Part shown: piece after piece, positions 1-7,092 of the stretch | Numbering within the stretch: the stretch's first letter is position 1 | Layout of the letters: each line of letters opens with the position of its first letter | Assembly (NCBI GenBank): GCA_937924555.1 | Contig: CALDSN010000187.1 | Coordinates: 1 to 10,018, forward strand | Source of the DNA: an uncultured bacterium | Lineage (GTDB): Bacteria; Cloacimonadota; Cloacimonadia; Cloacimonadales; Cloacimonadaceae | DNA: 10,018 nucleotides | Direction of reading: 5' to 3' | The notes under the pieces: model-generated | Seen by the model: the letters and a program-made list of their open reading frames with translations, nothing else | The model's database searches: none | Told to the model about the DNA's origin: nothing | Made by a program: the position numbers and the translations under genes

Positions 1-71
1 ATGCAACTGGCTACGGGTAAACAGGTTAATGGGTGAAAAGGGAATGTAGGGGCTTTCCCTATGTGTCTGCC
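1..71 (+). repeat. Left copy of an intergenic repeat element (octamer array plus 23-base core)
   Basis: Positions 9-40 read as four 8-base units (GGCTACGG, GTAAACAG, GTTAATGG, GTGAAAAG), followed by 8 bases and a 23-base core at 49-71 containing GGGGCTTTCCCTATGTG. The same layout, with 21 of 23 core bases identical, occurs on the opposite strand at 1856-1919. The core can fold into a small hairpin (TAGGG, loop GCTTT, CCCTA). The copy may be incomplete because the window begins here. It lies just downstream of the stop codon of the minus-strand FG-GAP gene. I infer a dispersed intergenic repeat of this genome; its function is unknown. Confidence 0.65.
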
Positions 72-97
72 AAAAGAGCTTGCAAATATTAGAAAGC

Positions 98-1699
98 CTA
101 ATACACCACAATCCGCTTGCTGCTATGGCGATGTCCGTCTGCGCTAACCTTGATGATATACACCCCGCTGGGGAGTTCGGGAAGGCTAATGCTGCTTGTA
201 TCCCCACGGCTGCTGTCCTGCGTTTGGAAAACCCGCTGTCCCTTGAGGTTATAGAGGCTGATGGTTTTTGTGCATAGCTGCTCATAGCCCTCGCCACTAA
301 ACTCTATGCAAAGCCTCTTACTTCCTGTTGGTAATGGATTTGGGTGGATGTTTATCTCCCACTGTGATTGAGCTATTGAGGGCACCGTTTCGTCCTCCAC
401 AGCCACCGTAGTATCGGCTAATTGAGCATTGCCCAGATAGATGAATATTCTGCCCGGGGTAGTTAAAGGTCCGGATGGAGCGTATGGTTGCGATATTGCC
501 ACATCGCAAAAGCCGTCATTGTTAAAATCACCTGCTGCTTTTGCCCAGCCAAACTGCTCTGTCACCCCAATGCTATGGGGGATGGTTAGATCCACCGTTC
601 CATTGGGATTATGCCCCCCAAGCCATACATAGGCTATGCCATCATCTAAGTCATAGCGGTAGTTTGTGCCAATGATGTCTTCATAGCCATCATTATTGAG
701 GTCACCATGGATTAGATTGTACCCATCCGACTGAGTAAATATCAGTGGAATCACAAAATCCCATTGTGCAGTTAATAAATCAGAACCAAACCATACTCTT
801 GCACCATTTGAATTTATAAAGCTGGCAAAATCATCAATGCCATCGCCATTAACATCACCCAATGGACATGATTGTGGTGCTATCAGGCTATTGGTATCCG
901 GGCTGATAAGCAGGCTATCGCAATAGGGGAATGAACTGCCACCATAGTATAAAGTTAACCTGCTGTGTGTGTTATCATCCTCTACTATGGTGTTTGTTCT
1001 ATGGAAATCGTCAACGCCATCATTGTTTACATCACCTATTCCGTTTATTGAGGCTCCTGCAGTTCCCGGCCAAAAGATGGTGCTTAATAAGGTCGAGGTT
1101 AAGGTAGCTCCATTCAATACATTTATGTTGGCAGTTTGATAGTCAGTATTAGTAGTGACGTATCCAATATCGGCATGGTTATCGTTGTTGACATCACCAA
1201 GGGGGAACAAAGATCCAAACCAAGCAACTGAATCATGCGGAAAGCTAAGAGTAACATCAGGAGTAGCAACTGGATTCTGCCGTCCGTAAAAGATGCAAAT
1301 CTTCTCCTGGCTCTGCTCAGAACCCCAATAGCAGAGGTCTTCTATTCCATCATTGTTGATGTCTCCGGCATTGACGATCCTGTAACAATACTGACCAACA
1401 TAAGTTCCTGAGATACTAAAGTCCGAAGCATTATCAATGTCTGGGCCTCCCCAATAGAAGCTAATTCTGCCAACAGAACTGCTGCCATTATATGATCCTG
1501 TTGGGTTCCAATTCGCTTCTACAGCAACTAAATCATCTATTCCATCACCATTGAAATCTATGCTACACATTGATCTACCCAGTGCTGCGCCTCCAAACTC
1601 TCCGGACATGGTAGTAAGTAAATCCATGTGATTGGTGGCGAAAAGAGGCACTGCCATCATGGCAATGGTGCAGTAAGCGAGTAAAAATAACCTATTCAT
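98..1699 (-). CDS. Secreted FG-GAP (VCBS-type) repeat protein with type IX-like C-terminal sorting domain
   Basis: A predicted exported protein of 533 residues whose specific role I cannot name. Residues 1 to about 21 form a signal peptide (a hydrophobic run ending near LFA). Seven calcium-binding loops of the form DxNxDGxxD start at residues 48, 113, 169, 223, 282, 333 and 391 (the third has N in place of G), spaced about 50-60 residues as in an FG-GAP beta-propeller. Residues 447-533 resemble the type A sorting tail of the type IX secretion system: an HPNP motif near 452, LYNLKGQRV at 482-490 and LPSGVYIIKV at 509-518. The start has a strong ribosome site, GGGAGG, 4 bases upstream. Such proteins usually reach the cell surface or medium and often bind carbohydrate or other cells. 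It is separated by 333 bases from the upstream operon, so is probably transcribed separately. It appears more AT-rich than its neighbours (by eye). Related repeats in opposite orientation lie on both sides. Confidence 0.88.
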   Translation of the reverse strand: MNRLFLLAYCTIAMMAVPLFATNHMDLLTTMSGEFGGAALGRSMCSIDFNGDGIDDLVAVEANWNPTGSYNGSSSVGRISFYWGGPDIDNASDFSISGTYVGQYCYRIVNAGDINNDGIEDLCYWGSEQSQEKICIFYGRQNPVATPDVTLSFPHDSVAWFGSLFPLGDVNNDNHADIGYVTTNTDYQTANINVLNGATLTSTLLSTIFWPGTAGASINGIGDVNNDGVDDFHRTNTIVEDDNTHSRLTLYYGGSSFPYCDSLLISPDTNSLIAPQSCPLGDVNGDGIDDFASFINSNGARVWFGSDLLTAQWDFVIPLIFTQSDGYNLIHGDLNNDGYEDIIGTNYRYDLDDGIAYVWLGGHNPNGTVDLTIPHSIGVTEQFGWAKAAGDFNNDGFCDVAISQPYAPSGPLTTPGRIFIYLGNAQLADTTVAVEDETVPSIAQSQWEINIHPNPLPTGSKRLCIEFSGEGYEQLCTKTISLYNLKGQRVFQTQDSSRGDTSSISLPELPSGVYIIKVSADGHRHSSKRIVVY

Positions 1700-1855
1700 G
1701 GTTCCTCCCGGGTTAAGGGCTTAGAGTATCAGGATTGCTTCTAAACCCCCAAGTGCGTGGTTTACACTTTGTGATAATATGTCAAGAAAAGTGTGCAGGA
1801 TAAAGATAATAAGAAAAGGAGCAGGAAATACCGAAGTACACAATAGTATTCATTG

Positions 1856-1919
1856 GGCAGGCACATAGGGGAAGCCCCAACTTATCAGTGTTAACTCGTT
1901 AACCTGCTAACTCCCTAAC
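1856..1919 (-). repeat. Right copy of the intergenic repeat element, inverted relative to 1-71
   Basis: On the minus strand this reads as four consecutive octamers, GTTAGGGA, GTTAGCAG, GTTAACGA and GTTAACAC (1919 down to 1888), then 9 bases, then a 23-base core (1878 down to 1856) that begins GGGGCTTCCCC and continues TATGTGCCTGCC. The core differs from the left-edge copy at only two positions, and CAGGTTAA in the octamer part is shared. GTTAACGAGTTAAC and GGGGCTTCCCC are each self-complementary, so the element could fold as RNA or extrude as DNA. Coding potential is absent. Confidence 0.7.
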
Positions 1920-1932
1920 TTTATTCCCCATT

Positions 1933-1960
1933 TCTGTCACCAAATCCCAAATCTGTCACC
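1933..1960 (-). repeat. Short direct repeat: two GGTGACAGA units 19 bases apart
   Basis: The 9-base word GGTGACAGA occurs at 1952-1960 and again at 1933-1941 on the minus strand, separated by TTTGGGATTT. It sits directly next to the octamer array, so it may be part of the same repeat element. A tandem binding site for a DNA-binding protein is another possibility, but nothing else supports that. Confidence 0.5.
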
Positions 1961-2032
1961 CGCAACATTATGAAGGCAGAGCATACTGCCATGTTCTTTG
2001 AGAGGTGTATAGAGTGATAATTGTGTCAGATA

Positions 2033-3499
2033 TCAGTTCTTGCCGAATTGGGAAATGACTTGCTTAATCATTGCCTCAAGGATTAGATCGCCCGTTTCCT
2101 GCACCTCAAAAGGCTGGAAGCCCAGATATTTATCCCACTGCCCGGTGATGTAATCGTGGCTCACCACACGATAGACTTTATCCGGTTTAAGCAGTTCACC
2201 ATTAATCTCATAGTAGGTTTTGCTGTGTCCGTGCCCGCCTTTGCAAACCTCCGTGTAACGGCTCAGTCCGGCACACTGCACAATGTCGTAGGGCTTGCTG
2301 ATGGCATGTTCGGCGTTTAACTCATCCATCTTTATCAGGTCTTTCCCATAGCAGGAGAAGAGGACGATATAGTTGCTGAAAGGAAGCATTTCGTGCATGT
2401 CTCGGAGCGTTACATCCCCCGCAGGGATGAACTTGCGGATACCGCCATTGTTGATGATGGCAAGATCAGGATGATACAGCTTGGAGTATTCTGCCTTCAG
2501 GGAGTTGGCAACCCAGCGGGATACGGCTGTCTCGGCGAATTTATCCGGTTTCCAATCCTCCGGGATGTGGGCGATAACCTTGCCCATGCTTTGCTCTATG
2601 CTATCCGCCAATGCGCTAACGAAGCTGTTCAAGGGTGTGCTTGGCATGCTTTCGGGGAGCCAAAGAGGGATGAGTTGGCTTTTATAGCTTGCGATGCGGT
2701 CATTCACCACATCCAGCTCAATCTTGCCAAGTTGCATATTAAAGCTTCCTGCGGAGGCGATATAGATGCCGTTCACCTGCCAGGGTTCATCGATACTAAC
2801 GTGAGAGTGACCACCGATAATAATATCCACCCTGCTATCCAGTGAAGCCGCCAGGAGGCTATCCGCCTCGAAGCCGATGTGGGTAAGCAGAACAACCAAA
2901 TCGCTCTCTGCATCAGCCTTGTCCAGATACTGCTCAAGGGCAGCTTTATAGGGCAAAATGTTCAGGTCTTTCACGTTCTCTATCTTCACTTTCTCCGGCA
3001 GTTCCGTAAGGGTTAGCCCCATAATGGCTACTTTCAGGGAATCCAAGGTTACGATGCGGTATGGGTTGCCCCCTAAGTGTTTGTCCTGCTTGGTTATCAG
3101 ATTAGTGCTGACAAAGGGATAGTCTGCCAGTTCGGTTAAACGCAGAGTGTTGGCATAGCTTTGGTCGAACTCGTGGTTGCCGAAGGTTGCGGCATCCGGT
3201 TTGAGGTAATTGAAGGTCTTTATAACCGCACCACCGATGGCACCATTATAGTTCATGGAGGCAAACACGCTGCCTGTCTGTTGGTCGCCTGCGTCCAGAT
3301 ACATCGAGCGAGGAGCAGCACTTCTCTCTTTGTTCAGATAGTATTCCAAAGCAGCATAGCCACCCACCATCGCACCGGACTTGGTCTTTTGGGGCAGGTA
3401 GATGCCGTGGGTGTCGTTGGTGTGCAGAATACTGAGGGGAACTGCAGCTAACATAGTAGCGGCAACTAAGATGGAGAGAAGGCACAGCGTGGCTTTCAT
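2033..3499 (-). CDS. Exported 5'-nucleotidase / UshA-family metallophosphoesterase
   Basis: A 488-residue secreted phosphoesterase that most likely removes phosphate from nucleotides or related substrates outside the cytoplasm. Residues 1-19 are a signal peptide (short basic start, hydrophobic core, cleavage near LAA). The N-terminal metallophosphatase domain shows the two-metal site in order: D29 and H31 (NDTHG), D72 (DAGDQQTG), N108-H109 (GNHEFD), H207 (THIG), and H231/H233 (GGHSH). The C-terminal 5'-nucleotidase domain follows from about 305, with NGGIR at 351-355 and MLPFSN at 371-376. Length and domain order are normal for the family. AGGAG lies 8 bases before the ATG, and the kdsB stop codon falls between this site and the ATG (5-base gap), so the gene is the last of the corA-led operon. 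Substrate (5'-nucleotides, UDP-sugars or cyclic nucleotides) cannot be fixed from sequence. Confidence 0.92.
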   Translation of the reverse strand: MKATLCLLSILVAATMLAAVPLSILHTNDTHGIYLPQKTKSGAMVGGYAALEYYLNKERSAAPRSMYLDAGDQQTGSVFASMNYNGAIGGAVIKTFNYLKPDAATFGNHEFDQSYANTLRLTELADYPFVSTNLITKQDKHLGGNPYRIVTLDSLKVAIMGLTLTELPEKVKIENVKDLNILPYKAALEQYLDKADAESDLVVLLTHIGFEADSLLAASLDSRVDIIIGGHSHVSIDEPWQVNGIYIASAGSFNMQLGKIELDVVNDRIASYKSQLIPLWLPESMPSTPLNSFVSALADSIEQSMGKVIAHIPEDWKPDKFAETAVSRWVANSLKAEYSKLYHPDLAIINNGGIRKFIPAGDVTLRDMHEMLPFSNYIVLFSCYGKDLIKMDELNAEHAISKPYDIVQCAGLSRYTEVCKGGHGHSKTYYEINGELLKPDKVYRVVSHDYITGQWDKYLGFQPFEVQETGDLILEAMIKQVISQFGKN

Positions 3500-3504
3500 A
3501 GGTA

Positions 3505-4257
3505 TTACTCCTGTGGGTTACGGGTTTTGAACAAAGCTTCCATCGCCACAAGGTCTTCCGGGGTGTCGATGCCGATGCCTTGATAATCCGTGGTGAGCAT
3601 GCGGATGGGGATGCCTGCTTCCAAGGCTCTGAGCTGTTCCAGCTTTTCGCATAGCTCCAAGCGGCTTTGAGGGAGGCTGATGAAACGGAAAAGGGTCTCG
3701 CGACGATAGGCATAAACCCCAATGTGGCGATAATGGGTGATGTTTAAATCGTTATCCCTGTTGAAGGGGATTGGGCTACGAGAAAAGTACAGTGCATCTT
3801 GCAGGGAGTTGGTAACAACCTTCACGATGTTGGGGTTGTTTAGCATGTTATGGTCGGTGATGGGAGTCATCAGGCTTGCCATCTGGACTTGGGGGGCAGC
3901 AAACGCCTGTAACAAAGCCTTCAGCGAAGCTATGTCTATCAGAGGTTCATCACCTTGCACGTTGAAGATGATCTCGGCTTGGGGAATGGCGGAGGCTGCT
4001 TCGGCAATACGGTCGCTACCGCTCTGGTGATGGGCTGAGGTCATCAGCACCTTAGCCCCGAAGGACTCCACAGCAGAATAGATGGCTTCATGGTCTGTGG
4101 CAACAATGGTTTGGGAAAACAACCCGGATGAGGCTACTCTCTCGTAAACATGCTGGATGATTGGCTTAGCTGCCAAAAGGGCAAGTGCTTTGGCGGGGAA
4201 ACGGGTGGAAGCATATCTGGCAGGGATAACTGCCAGGGTGTTTATAGCATTAGTCAC
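3505..4257 (-). CDS. kdsB: 3-deoxy-manno-octulosonate cytidylyltransferase (CMP-Kdo synthetase)
   Basis: This 250-residue cytoplasmic enzyme joins CTP and Kdo to give CMP-Kdo, the sugar donor for the inner core of lipopolysaccharide. Recognised by the nucleotide-binding loop ARYASTRFPAK (13-23), SGSDRIAEA (79-87), NVQGDEPL (99-106, with metal ligand D103), SRSPIPF and the C-terminal IDTPEDL with D231 as the likely second metal ligand. The loop differs from the common RxPGKPL form: Ala replaces Gly and Ala replaces Pro (PAKAL). The start codon is GTG at 4255-4257, supported by GGGAGG 8 bases upstream; it overlaps the mnmG stop in GTGACTAA. It shows that the host builds an outer membrane with Kdo-containing lipopolysaccharide. 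Its place between mnmG and a phosphoesterase looks like operon convenience rather than a shared pathway. Confidence 0.95.
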   Translation of the reverse strand: MTNAINTLAVIPARYASTRFPAKALALLAAKPIIQHVYERVASSGLFSQTIVATDHEAIYSAVESFGAKVLMTSAHHQSGSDRIAEAASAIPQAEIIFNVQGDEPLIDIASLKALLQAFAAPQVQMASLMTPITDHNMLNNPNIVKVVTNSLQDALYFSRSPIPFNRDNDLNITHYRHIGVYAYRRETLFRFISLPQSRLELCEKLEQLRALEAGIPIRMLTTDYQGIGIDTPEDLVAMEALFKTRNPQE

Positions 4258-6100
4258 GTGGTTTACCTCCCGGGTTCTTGCGTAGCCAAATCATGAGGGC
4301 AGAGCTGTCACTGTAGTTGATGCCGGGGATGCGCATTGCCTGTCCGAGGCTGCGGGGTTTGATGCGTGCAAGCTTCTCCCTTGCTTCCCAGGCAATGCTG
4401 GGGATGGAAAGATAGTCAATATCTTCCGCCAAGCTCATGTCCTCTGCCTGCTTGAAACGGTTGAGCTCCTCTTGCATACGGACAAGATAGCCTTCGTATT
4501 TTATCTCCAGCTCAAGACGTTGACGGATGTCTTCATTTAGGTCGTCAGGTATGCTGTAACCATAGCGTGGGAGATCGGAAAAGCTTAATTCAGGGCGCTT
4601 TAGCAACTGCGCGTAGCGAATAGGCTCTTTAATATCTTCCATAATGGGGCAGTTACGCGTCTTAAGCTGCTCCATCTCGCGGGCTTTTATCTCCTGCATA
4701 GCACAGAAGCGTTGCCAGCGTTGCTCACTGAGAATGCCCAGTTTATGCGCAAGTGGCATCAAGCGTTCGTCAGCATTGTCTTGTCGTAGCAAAAGCCTAT
4801 ACTCCGCCCTGGAAGTGAACATCCGGTAGGGCTCATTGGTGCCGCGGGTAACAAGGTCGTCGATAAGCACACCCGTATAAGAAGTGCTGCGGGAAAGAAT
4901 TAGCGGTTCTTTTGCTTCCAGATACAGACTGGCATTTATTCCGGCAATGATGCCCTGTGCTGCGGCTTCTTCATAGCCAGAGGTACCGTTTATCTGTCCG
5001 GCAAGATACAAGCCGGGTAGTTTCTTAACCGCCAAAGAAGCATCTATCTCCTCCGGGTTAACATAATCATATTCTATCGCATAGGCATAGCGGAGTAGCA
5101 CAGCTTTTTCCATGCCGGGGATGCTGTGGATTATTCTTTCCTGAATCTCTGGGGGAAGGCTGGTGGATACGCCATTCACGTATGCTTCATGGGTGCTGAT
5201 ACCTTCCGGCTCGATGAAAACATGATGGCTGTCACGCTGGGGGAACTTTACAATCTTGTCCTCGATAGAGGGGCAATAGCGGGGACCTATGCCAGTGATG
5301 ATGCCCGAATACAAGGCAGATTCCAGCAGGTTCTCTTGGATAATGCGGGATGTCTCCGGAGTGGTGTGTGTAAGATAGCAGGAAACTTGATTCTTTAACG
5401 GTATGTCCCGGTAATAGGAAAACCCTTGAGGCTTGTCATCCCCCGGTTGTGCTTCCAAGCAGCTATAGTCAAGGCTGCGGAGGTCAACCCGTGGGGGAGT
5501 GCCTGTCTTGAAGCGCATAACTTGCAGCCCCAAAGCACCCAAGTTCAAGGAAAGCTCATCCGCACTTGGTTCACCGCTTCTGCCTCCGGCGTAGTTCACC
5601 TTACCCACATGTATCTTTCCGCGCAGGAAAGTGCCGGTTGCCAGGACTACGGCATGGGCAAGGTAGCGTCTGCCTATTTGGCTAACAACACCGCAGACCT
5701 TTCCTTGTGAGATGATAAGCTCTGTGATGCTTGCTTCAATGATATGCAACCCATCCTGCTCTTCCAGGCTTTGGCGCATGATGCGGTGGTATGCCTCTCT
5801 ATCGTTTTGTGCGCGTGGTGCCCACACTGCGGGTCCTTTGCTGCGGTTGAGCATACGGAAGTGAATACCTGTTAGGTCGGCTACTCTGCCAATCTCTCCG
5901 CCAAGCGCATCCACCTCACGTGCAAGATGTCCTTTGGCGGGACCTCCAATTGAGGGGTTGCAGCTCATGCGTCCGATGGCTTCCAGTTTGATGGTGAAGA
6001 GCGCAACTTTTAAACCACGGCGTGCCGCAACCAGTGCTGCTTCTATACCTGCATGCCCTGCACCTACGACGATTATGTCCCAGGATGTGGTAAATTCCAT
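4250..6100 (-). CDS. mnmG: tRNA uridine-5-carboxymethylaminomethyl modification enzyme MnmG (GidA)
   Basis: MnmG works with the GTPase MnmE (not in this window) to place a carboxymethylaminomethyl group on uridine 34 of several tRNAs, using FAD, NADH and methylene-tetrahydrofolate. The 616-residue length is normal. The Rossmann FAD motif is VVGAGHAGIEAA (11-22). Both cysteines important for catalysis are present: C47 in MSCNPSIGG and C276 in GPRYCPSIEDK. The GTSGYEEAAAQG segment of the FAD site is also seen. The C-terminal part, which binds MnmE and tRNA, carries the typical KYEGYLVR and a closing IPGI segment. The start lies 7 bases after the engB stop with only a weak ribosome site (TAAGAT), so coupling to engB translation is likely. 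The 3' end overlaps kdsB by 8 bases. Confidence 0.98.
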   Translation of the reverse strand: MEFTTSWDIIVVGAGHAGIEAALVAARRGLKVALFTIKLEAIGRMSCNPSIGGPAKGHLAREVDALGGEIGRVADLTGIHFRMLNRSKGPAVWAPRAQNDREAYHRIMRQSLEEQDGLHIIEASITELIISQGKVCGVVSQIGRRYLAHAVVLATGTFLRGKIHVGKVNYAGGRSGEPSADELSLNLGALGLQVMRFKTGTPPRVDLRSLDYSCLEAQPGDDKPQGFSYYRDIPLKNQVSCYLTHTTPETSRIIQENLLESALYSGIITGIGPRYCPSIEDKIVKFPQRDSHHVFIEPEGISTHEAYVNGVSTSLPPEIQERIIHSIPGMEKAVLLRYAYAIEYDYVNPEEIDASLAVKKLPGLYLAGQINGTSGYEEAAAQGIIAGINASLYLEAKEPLILSRSTSYTGVLIDDLVTRGTNEPYRMFTSRAEYRLLLRQDNADERLMPLAHKLGILSEQRWQRFCAMQEIKAREMEQLKTRNCPIMEDIKEPIRYAQLLKRPELSFSDLPRYGYSIPDDLNEDIRQRLELEIKYEGYLVRMQEELNRFKQAEDMSLAEDIDYLSIPSIAWEAREKLARIKPRSLGQAMRIPGINYSDSSALMIWLRKNPGGKPRD

Positions 6101-6107
6101 GTATATC

Positions 6108-6719
6108 TTAGCCCAAACGGCTCTGTATCCAATCCATCAGCGGTTCGAAGCCGGTGTTGTTCAACGCGGACACGGCAAAGATGGGTTCCTGCTTCAAGCC
6201 AAGCCCTTTTCCAAGGGTTTGAATTGTCTTGGCTATCTTGGTCTTGGGTATTTTATCGGACTTGGTGGCGACCACACAATGGTCAATATTACGCAAGCGC
6301 AGCATCTCCAGCATGAGAATATCCTTTTTGTCGGCATCGTGCCTGATATCAACCAGCACCACGATACTCTTCAGTTGGGGGCGTTGCTCGACGTATTTGC
6401 TAACCATCTTACGCCACTTTTCCTGTTCATTCTGGCTTACTTCCGCAAAGCCATAACCCGGGAGGTCTGTTAGCTGTAAGAAGCCGGGAGTGTCGCTGTC
6501 GTCAGTCTTGTAGCGGATGAGAAAGAAGTTCAGCAAGCGTGTTTTACCCGGAGTGCCGGAGGTCTTTGCCAAGCCGTGATGGTCGGTAATTAAGTTTATC
6601 AGGGTAGATTTACCCACATTACTGCGTCCCGCAAAGGCAAACTCCGGGTAAGCAGAAGCGGGGTAATCCGCAGGCTCCACCGCACTTTTGACAAAGAAGG
6701 ACTGCACAAATCTAAGCAT
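6108..6719 (-). CDS. engB: Ribosome-assembly GTPase EngB/YsxC
   Basis: EngB (YsxC/YihA) is a small GTPase needed for late assembly of the 50S ribosomal subunit. Beginning at the ATG at 6717-6719 gives 203 residues, the usual family size, with all G motifs: G1 GRSNVGKS (31-38), G2 around GTPGKT (55-60), G3 DLPG (85-88) followed by the family-typical YGFA, G4 TKSD (152-155) and G5 SAL (184-186). The frame is open 24 codons further upstream to 6791, but that extension lies wholly inside queD, resembles no EngB N-terminus, and the chosen start gives the normal MLRFVQSFFVKSA opening. The start overlaps the queD stop in ATGCTTAG (8 bases). No strong ribosome site precedes it, so translation probably depends on termination of queD. 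Confidence 0.96.
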   Translation of the reverse strand: MLRFVQSFFVKSAVEPADYPASAYPEFAFAGRSNVGKSTLINLITDHHGLAKTSGTPGKTRLLNFFLIRYKTDDSDTPGFLQLTDLPGYGFAEVSQNEQEKWRKMVSKYVEQRPQLKSIVVLVDIRHDADKKDILMLEMLRLRNIDHCVVATKSDKIPKTKIAKTIQTLGKGLGLKQEPIFAVSALNNTGFEPLMDWIQSRLG

Positions 6720-7083
6720 GGCGATACACCACACTGCTACGGTCTGATTCGCAAATCTCCACTTCGTAGATATCTGCTGTATGAGAGGCAAGCTCTTTAT
6801 GCATCCTGTCGAAGATATACTTTGCCAGGTTCTCGGAGGTGGGGTTAATTCCGTCTAGTGCAGGAGAGTCATTCAGATAGGCATGGTCAAGCTCGTCCAA
6901 TATCTCTTTCAGCATGCTCTTCATGATCCCAAAATCCATTGCCATACCGATGCTATCGAGGGTATCAGTCTTCAATCCAACCCGCACTTTCCAGTTATGT
7001 CCGTGCAGGTTACTGCAAGCTCCTTCATAGCCACAAAGGCGATGAGCCGCTGAGAATGTATCGCTAACGCTGAGGTAATACAT
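6712..7083 (-). CDS. queD: 6-carboxy-tetrahydropterin synthase (QueD / PTPS family)
   Basis: A 123-residue protein of the 6-pyruvoyl-tetrahydropterin synthase fold. In bacteria this form normally converts dihydroneopterin triphosphate to 6-carboxytetrahydropterin, the first committed step toward 7-deazaguanine and queuosine at tRNA position 34. Zinc ligands H14 (FSAAHRL), H27 and H29 (HGHN) are present, with the catalytic C23 in CSNLHGHN, the D66-H67 pair in LDHAYLND and a pterin-anchoring E112 near the C-terminus. AAGGAG stands 5 bases before the ATG and overlaps the corA stop (9-base gap). The other queuosine genes (queE, queC, queF) are not in this window. A paralogue acting in pterin or folate metabolism cannot be excluded, but C23 in CxxxHGH matches the QueD group. 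Confidence 0.93.
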   Translation of the reverse strand: MYYLSVSDTFSAAHRLCGYEGACSNLHGHNWKVRVGLKTDTLDSIGMAMDFGIMKSMLKEILDELDHAYLNDSPALDGINPTSENLAKYIFDRMHKELASHTADIYEVEICESDRSSVVYRHA

Positions 7084-7092
7084 AATTGCTCC

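Larger units (their letters stand above)
1700..2032. other. Gene-free intergenic stretch with a structured repeat element
   Basis: These 333 bases contain no credible reading frame. Reading on the minus strand from the phosphoesterase stop codon, they hold a short inverted repeat at 1975-1990 (GGCAG/CTGCC, 6-base loop), two copies of GGTGACAGA 19 bases apart (1933-1960), four GTTA-headed octamers (1888-1919), a 23-base core (1856-1878) and then roughly 150 bases leading to the FG-GAP gene. A TTGACA hexamer at 1780-1785 (minus) could be a -35 box, but I find no good -10 partner at normal spacing, so the promoter of the FG-GAP gene is unresolved. No intrinsic terminator with a T-run is visible after the phosphoesterase gene. 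Confidence 0.7.

Noticed and set aside
1774..1785. TTGACA-TATTAT as a promoter of the FG-GAP gene
   Set aside because: The two hexamers are directly adjacent, not 16-18 bases apart, and neither has a good partner at proper distance.
1975..1990. Possible terminator after the phosphoesterase gene (GGCAG, 6-base loop, CTGCC)
   Set aside because: The stem is only 5 base pairs and is followed by TTCATAATG rather than a T-run, so it is too weak to call.
5934..6473. A 179-codon plus-strand frame opposite engB and mnmG
   Set aside because: It is the antisense shadow of two well-recognised genes and shows no protein-family features of its own.
6720..6791. Longer EngB with 24 extra N-terminal residues
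   Set aside because: The extension lies wholly inside the queD coding region, matches nothing known for EngB, and the shorter form has the normal family length.
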